From: Bacteroidota bacterium
GTDB taxonomy: Bacteria > Bacteroidota > Bacteroidia > Sphingobacteriales > Sphingobacteriaceae
Assembly: GCA_013288685.1 (NCBI GenBank)
Contig: JABDBM010000015.1
Location: forward strand, 1 to 62,934
Direction: 5' to 3'
Length of the DNA: 62,934 nucleotides
The position numbers and the translations under genes are program-made. Numbering within the stretch: the first letter of the stretch is position 1; the number at the start of each line of letters is the position of its first letter. Of this stretch, positions 59,339 through 62,934 are shown piece after piece. The notes below the pieces were generated by a model. The model had not been told where the DNA came from and did no database searches. It saw nothing but the letters and a program-made list of their open reading frames with translations.

Positions 59339-62300
59339 TTGGATACGTATACCTTCCATATAACCCCATACGACCTGGCCTTCGTGGGAACGATATTTAT
59401 CGGACTTACTTTTGTGGTGCTTTTATGGTTTACAAAAAGGATCAACCATACCGCAAACCGTTTCCTGGCGCTGGCGCTGCTCGCTATAGTACTGTGGTTG
59501 ATTTGGGTATTATGCATTGACATCCGGCTGGGAGCCTATTTTCCCCGCTGGAGCTGGTTGCCGCTTCAGTTTTCGCTGGCGCTTGGTCCGCTCATCTATT
59601 TTTATGCACTAAAAGTTACCCGGCCTCTATATCAATTCCACTGGAAAGATCTGCCGCATTTCGGCCCGTTGCTGCTACAACAGGGTATTTTGATATTCGC
59701 GATTAACGAGAGCGCAAAAACGGGGGCCGCCACTTATGATACGATCGCCTTTCAGCAATGGAACCCTGTTATACAATCGCTGGCTTTAATTTCCGTCATC
59801 AGTTATTTGTATGCGTCATTTAAACTCATCGAGCGCTTTTACAAAAGCATGAAATTTAACAATGCGGGTGACAGGTACCGGTACGAACTGCGCTGGTTAC
59901 ATCGTTTACTGGCAGGGTTCGGCGTGTTATTGCTATTGTGGATACCCTATGCCGCCCTGGATTATTTTCATTACCACCACCAATCGGGCATGCATGCTTA
60001 TTATCCTTTTTATCTGCTCCTGGCAATAATGATGATCCGGATGGCGGCCGCAGCGTTCATAAAACCTGAAAACGCGGTTGTACCTGAGACGCCAATTGTT
60101 TCAAAACTACCGCTCCCGGCAGAGTTAAAGCAAAAAAGTGTTTGGCTAAAGAAGGCAATGGAAGCCAATCTGTTTTACCAGGATGCTGAACTAAGCTTAA
60201 GCTCACTGGCCGAAAAGCTCGGCATACATCCGCATGAGTTATCCCGCATCATCAATACAGCACTGGGAAAAAACTTCAATGATTTTGTGAATGAATACCG
60301 GATCCGCGAGGTAACCCGTAAGATGCGCGACCCTGCCTATAACCGGCTAACGCTAATCGGTATTGCATTGGATGCGGGGTTCAATTCCAAATCCACCTTT
60401 AACCGCACTTTCAGGCAAATGACGGGGAGAACCCCGGCCGAATACAAAAGCGAGTTAAAAAATGAGCGCCCAACTTATCATTTGACACCTTATTTCAATC
60501 CCGCTGCAATAATTTCGTTTCGCGAAGCCACGCCAATGTGGTCTTCCGGAAAATTAAACCGCAGCTATATGTTTAAAAATTATTTAAAAATTGCATGGCG
60601 CAACCTGGTACGCCAACGGCTTTACAGCCTCATTAATATATCGGGCCTAGCAATAGGGCTGGCTGTTTGTATGACGATTATGCTTTACGTTGCACACGAG
60701 CATAGCTACGACAGCTTTCACCGAAATACCGACCGGCTGGTGAGCATCCGTACCGAACAAATGCACGACGGGCATACCATAATAGGCCAAAGGGTGAGTT
60801 TTGCTACCGGACAAATGCTTAAACAAAGCATGCCGGCGGTTGAGGCCTACACCAATTTTTTTGAATATTTTCCTTTTTTACCCGTTGTGGTAAACCGGCC
60901 CTCAAGCCCCACAAGCAAATTCAGCGAAGGCAACCTGCTGTTTGCCGATCCTGGCTTTTTTAACTTTTTTTCGTTTAAACTAATTAGCGGCAATCCTGCT
61001 AATGTGCTTACCAGGCCCTATTCGGTCGTTATTTCGCGCGATATGGCTCAAAAATATTTCGGCGACGAAAACCCCGTCGGCAAAACACTCACCATAAAAA
61101 CCGAAAACACTAATACCTACCAGGTTACCGGCGTTGCCGAAAACAGCCCGTCTAATTCCTCTATTAATTTTGATTTTGTTGCCTCCGTAAATACCTTGCG
61201 CAACTATAAAGGGATGTTCCCTTACCTTGGCGATCAGCAAATTGGTCCGGGTTTTTTCAATACCTACCTGTTGCTAAAACATCCCGGAGATACTGCCCGG
61301 ATTGCGCAAACGCTGAACCGAATGACGAAAAAAGGCCCCTTCGGTAAGCTAACATTTTCCCTGCCCTTATTTACCGACTACCATTTAAAGGACAATGCGG
61401 GCAACGTCTCGAGCACCAAATATCTCACCATATTTCCGCTGGTTGCCCTATTGATACTGCTGCTGGCGCTGGTTAATTACATGAGCTTATCTACCGCCCG
61501 CTCAACCTTGCGGGCTAAAGAGGTTGCTGTGCGCAAAATATCGGGCGCCAGCCGTAAATCCCTTGCTATGCAGTTTTATGTAGAGTCGGCGGTTTATGCA
61601 TCGCTTTCGTTTGCTTTGGGTTACCTGCTTTGCTGTGCATTTAAACCCTTGTTTTTAAATGCACTCCAGCTTACTATCGACAATTCTTTCCTTTTTAGTC
61701 CAACGGTGCTGTTATTATCGGGCGCATTGTTTATTATCACCGTTTTAGTGGCCGGCAGTTATCCATCGTTGGTTTTGTCGGCCTTTAAGCCTGCGGTTAC
61801 CATGAAGGGAAAGATGAGCAAACAAACCGGCGGCGTTGCGGTAAGAAAGGTGTTCACCATTTTTCAGTTTGCTATAGCTACCGCACTCATCATTTGCGGC
61901 ATAGTTATCGACAGGCAGCTATATTTTTTCAGGCACACCGATACCGGCATGAACCGCGAAAATGTGGTGATGGTGCCCATACCGGGTTATTTCACCAATA
62001 AATACCAGCCGTTTGAAAGCGATGTGAAAGCATTGGCCGGTGTGGCAGCACTGGGCACATCCAACTACAGCCTATTTACCATGTATGATAACTACAATAT
62101 ACAGGGCAAAACCCCCGACGATTTGACCGATTTATTGGCCGAAACGGTTGATAAAAACTTCATATCGACGTTAAATATGCAATGGAAAATAGCCCCCGCC
62201 AAAGGGGCCGATCTTTCGAGCACGCATCTCAGTAAGGTAATTATCAATGAGGAAGCTATCAGCCAGTTGCACCTGGCGCCAAACCCCGTAGGCAGCAACC

Positions 62301-62934
62301 TTGAATCGGCACGACCAAAAACCAAACTGCAAATTGTGGGTGTGCTAAAAAATTTCAATTTCCGGTCGATGGAGGTTGCCGTTAAGCCCTTTGGCTTGCT
62401 GGTGGCCCCCGATAATTTTATTTGGCACGAACCCGGCTGCGCCATGTATCTAAAGGTAAAACCGCATACCAACCTGCCATCGCTCATTGATAAAATGAAG
62501 CATATCTACCAAAAATACGATGCGGAAACCCCCTTCAGTTATTCTTTTGTGGACGATGCCTTTAACGAACAATATATGGCCGAAGACAGGCTTGCGTCTA
62601 TATTCAGCATTTTTACCATCGTCACCATTGTATTGGCAACCATGGGACTGTTTGGGTTGGCCGCGTTCACCATTGAGCAGCGCACCAAAGAAATTTGTAT
62701 CCGCAAGGTTTTGGGTGCCAGCATTGCCTCCATCAATAGTTTATTGTCAAAAGATTTCCTGAAATTGGTATTGCTTTCCATCATTGTGGCTTCGCCGGTT
62801 GCCTGGTGGTTTATGCACAACTGGCTGCAGGGCTTTACCTATCGAATAAGTATACAATGGTGGATGTTTGCAGGAGCAGGCTTGCTTGCCGTTATTGTAG
62901 CGGCTGTTACCGTAAGTTATCATGCTGTGCGGAC
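59339..62934 (+). CDS. AraC-type regulator fused to an FtsX-type ABC permease (runs off the window)
   Basis: One frame of at least 1198 codons, without a stop, runs to the window edge. Residues 1-225 form an N-terminal membrane part with several TM helices (LAFVGTIFIGLTFVVLLWF, then FYLLLAIMMIRMAAAAF). Residues about 275-375 are an AraC domain: LSLSSLAEKLGIHPHELSRI and LTLIGIALDAGFNSKSTFNR with TPAEYK. A linker of about 36 residues follows. From Met411, YMFKNYLKIAWRNLVRQRLY is the usual start of a stand-alone MacB/FtsX permease, which continues through a first unit, a MacB core, FtsX motif RAKEVAVRKISGASRK and last motif RTKEICIRKVLGASIA. Only about 15 residues seem to be missing. The frame opens with TTG after a TAA; no ATG precedes the TM part. 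Membrane topology would keep the AraC domain cytoplasmic. Confidence 0.8.
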   Translation, partial: MDTYTFHITPYDLAFVGTIFIGLTFVVLLWFTKRINHTANRFLALALLAIVLWLIWVLCIDIRLGAYFPRWSWLPLQFSLALGPLIYFYALKVTRPLYQFHWKDLPHFGPLLLQQGILIFAINESAKTGAATYDTIAFQQWNPVIQSLALISVISYLYASFKLIERFYKSMKFNNAGDRYRYELRWLHRLLAGFGVLLLLWIPYAALDYFHYHHQSGMHAYYPFYLLLAIMMIRMAAAAFIKPENAVVPETPIVSKLPLPAELKQKSVWLKKAMEANLFYQDAELSLSSLAEKLGIHPHELSRIINTALGKNFNDFVNEYRIREVTRKMRDPAYNRLTLIGIALDAGFNSKSTFNRTFRQMTGRTPAEYKSELKNERPTYHLTPYFNPAAIISFREATPMWSSGKLNRSYMFKNYLKIAWRNLVRQRLYSLINISGLAIGLAVCMTIMLYVAHEHSYDSFHRNTDRLVSIRTEQMHDGHTIIGQRVSFATGQMLKQSMPAVEAYTNFFEYFPFLPVVVNRPSSPTSKFSEGNLLFADPGFFNFFSFKLISGNPANVLTRPYSVVISRDMAQKYFGDENPVGKTLTIKTENTNTYQVTGVAENSPSNSSINFDFVASVNTLRNYKGMFPYLGDQQIGPGFFNTYLLLKHPGDTARIAQTLNRMTKKGPFGKLTFSLPLFTDYHLKDNAGNVSSTKYLTIFPLVALLILLLALVNYMSLSTARSTLRAKEVAVRKISGASRKSLAMQFYVESAVYASLSFALGYLLCCAFKPLFLNALQLTIDNSFLFSPTVLLLSGALFIITVLVAGSYPSLVLSAFKPAVTMKGKMSKQTGGVAVRKVFTIFQFAIATALIICGIVIDRQLYFFRHTDTGMNRENVVMVPIPGYFTNKYQPFESDVKALAGVAALGTSNYSLFTMYDNYNIQGKTPDDLTDLLAETVDKNFISTLNMQWKIAPAKGADLSSTHLSKVIINEEAISQLHLAPNPVGSNLESARPKTKLQIVGVLKNFNFRSMEVAVKPFGLLVAPDNFIWHEPGCAMYLKVKPHTNLPSLIDKMKHIYQKYDAETPFSYSFVDDAFNEQYMAEDRLASIFSIFTIVTIVLATMGLFGLAAFTIEQRTKEICIRKVLGASIASINSLLSKDFLKLVLLSIIVASPVAWWFMHNWLQGFTYRISIQWWMFAGAGLLAVIVAAVTVSYHAVR

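Overview
This window comes from a member of the Bacteroidota, most likely a soil or plant-associated Sphingobacteriaceae close to Mucilaginibacter or Pedobacter. The signs are a SusC/SusD pair, TonB-dependent receptors of the carboxypeptidase-regulatory-domain type, a GLPGLI protein, LytS/LytTR two-component pairs, FtsX-type permeases without a neighbouring ATPase, many SPII lipoproteins ending their signal in a Cys followed by Lys, and promoters of the Bacteroidota form TTTG-N19/20-TAnnTTTG. The genus is an inference from gene style, not a database match.

Layout. 1-2.0 kb: a PAS histidine kinase gene joined head-on to a PAS fragment of opposite strand. 2-7 kb: a PepSY-like lipoprotein divergent from a LytS kinase/LytTR regulator pair, then an M81 peptidase. 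7-12 kb: small stress/regulatory operons (hydrolase, SRPBCC, ArsR, two VOC proteins, an XRE regulator with two paralogous membrane proteins). 11.87-12.02 kb: a separate small RNA unit in which the two halves of a tRNA lie in the wrong order. 12.4-14.0 kb: an AT-rich Doc toxin module. 14.1-21.3 kb: a lipoprotein followed by the translation block rimM, rpsP, pyrH, nagA, tsf, rpsB, rpsI, rplM, all on the minus strand. 21.6-22.4 kb: a TacAT-type toxin-antitoxin pair. 22.7-29.5 kb: SusC, SusD and a secreted M1 peptidase. 29.6-43.5 kb: mixed metabolic, receptor and signalling genes, including a second LytS/LytTR pair and a GH39 enzyme. 43.6-45.2 kb: an AT-rich island with an Mrr-like nuclease beside a tRNA 3' remnant. 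45.3-48.9 kb: a GLPGLI/outer-membrane receptor pair. 49-59 kb: secreted hypotheticals, a serine hydrolase, an AraC regulator with a metallo-beta-lactamase-fold enzyme, a decayed duplicate of a lipoprotein, and a membrane histidine kinase. 59.3 kb to the edge: one uninterrupted reading frame that joins an AraC-type regulator to a complete FtsX-type permease.

The intergenic spaces hold at least five families of inverted-repeat elements. One copy (7028-7227) is flanked by a perfect 8-bp duplication and behaves like a MITE, and another lies inside a two-component operon. The two observations most worth following are the permuted tRNA-like RNA gene (11872-12020) and the AraC-FtsX fusion (59339 to the end). 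The head-to-head PAS junction near position 345 should be checked as either a real inversion or an assembly error.
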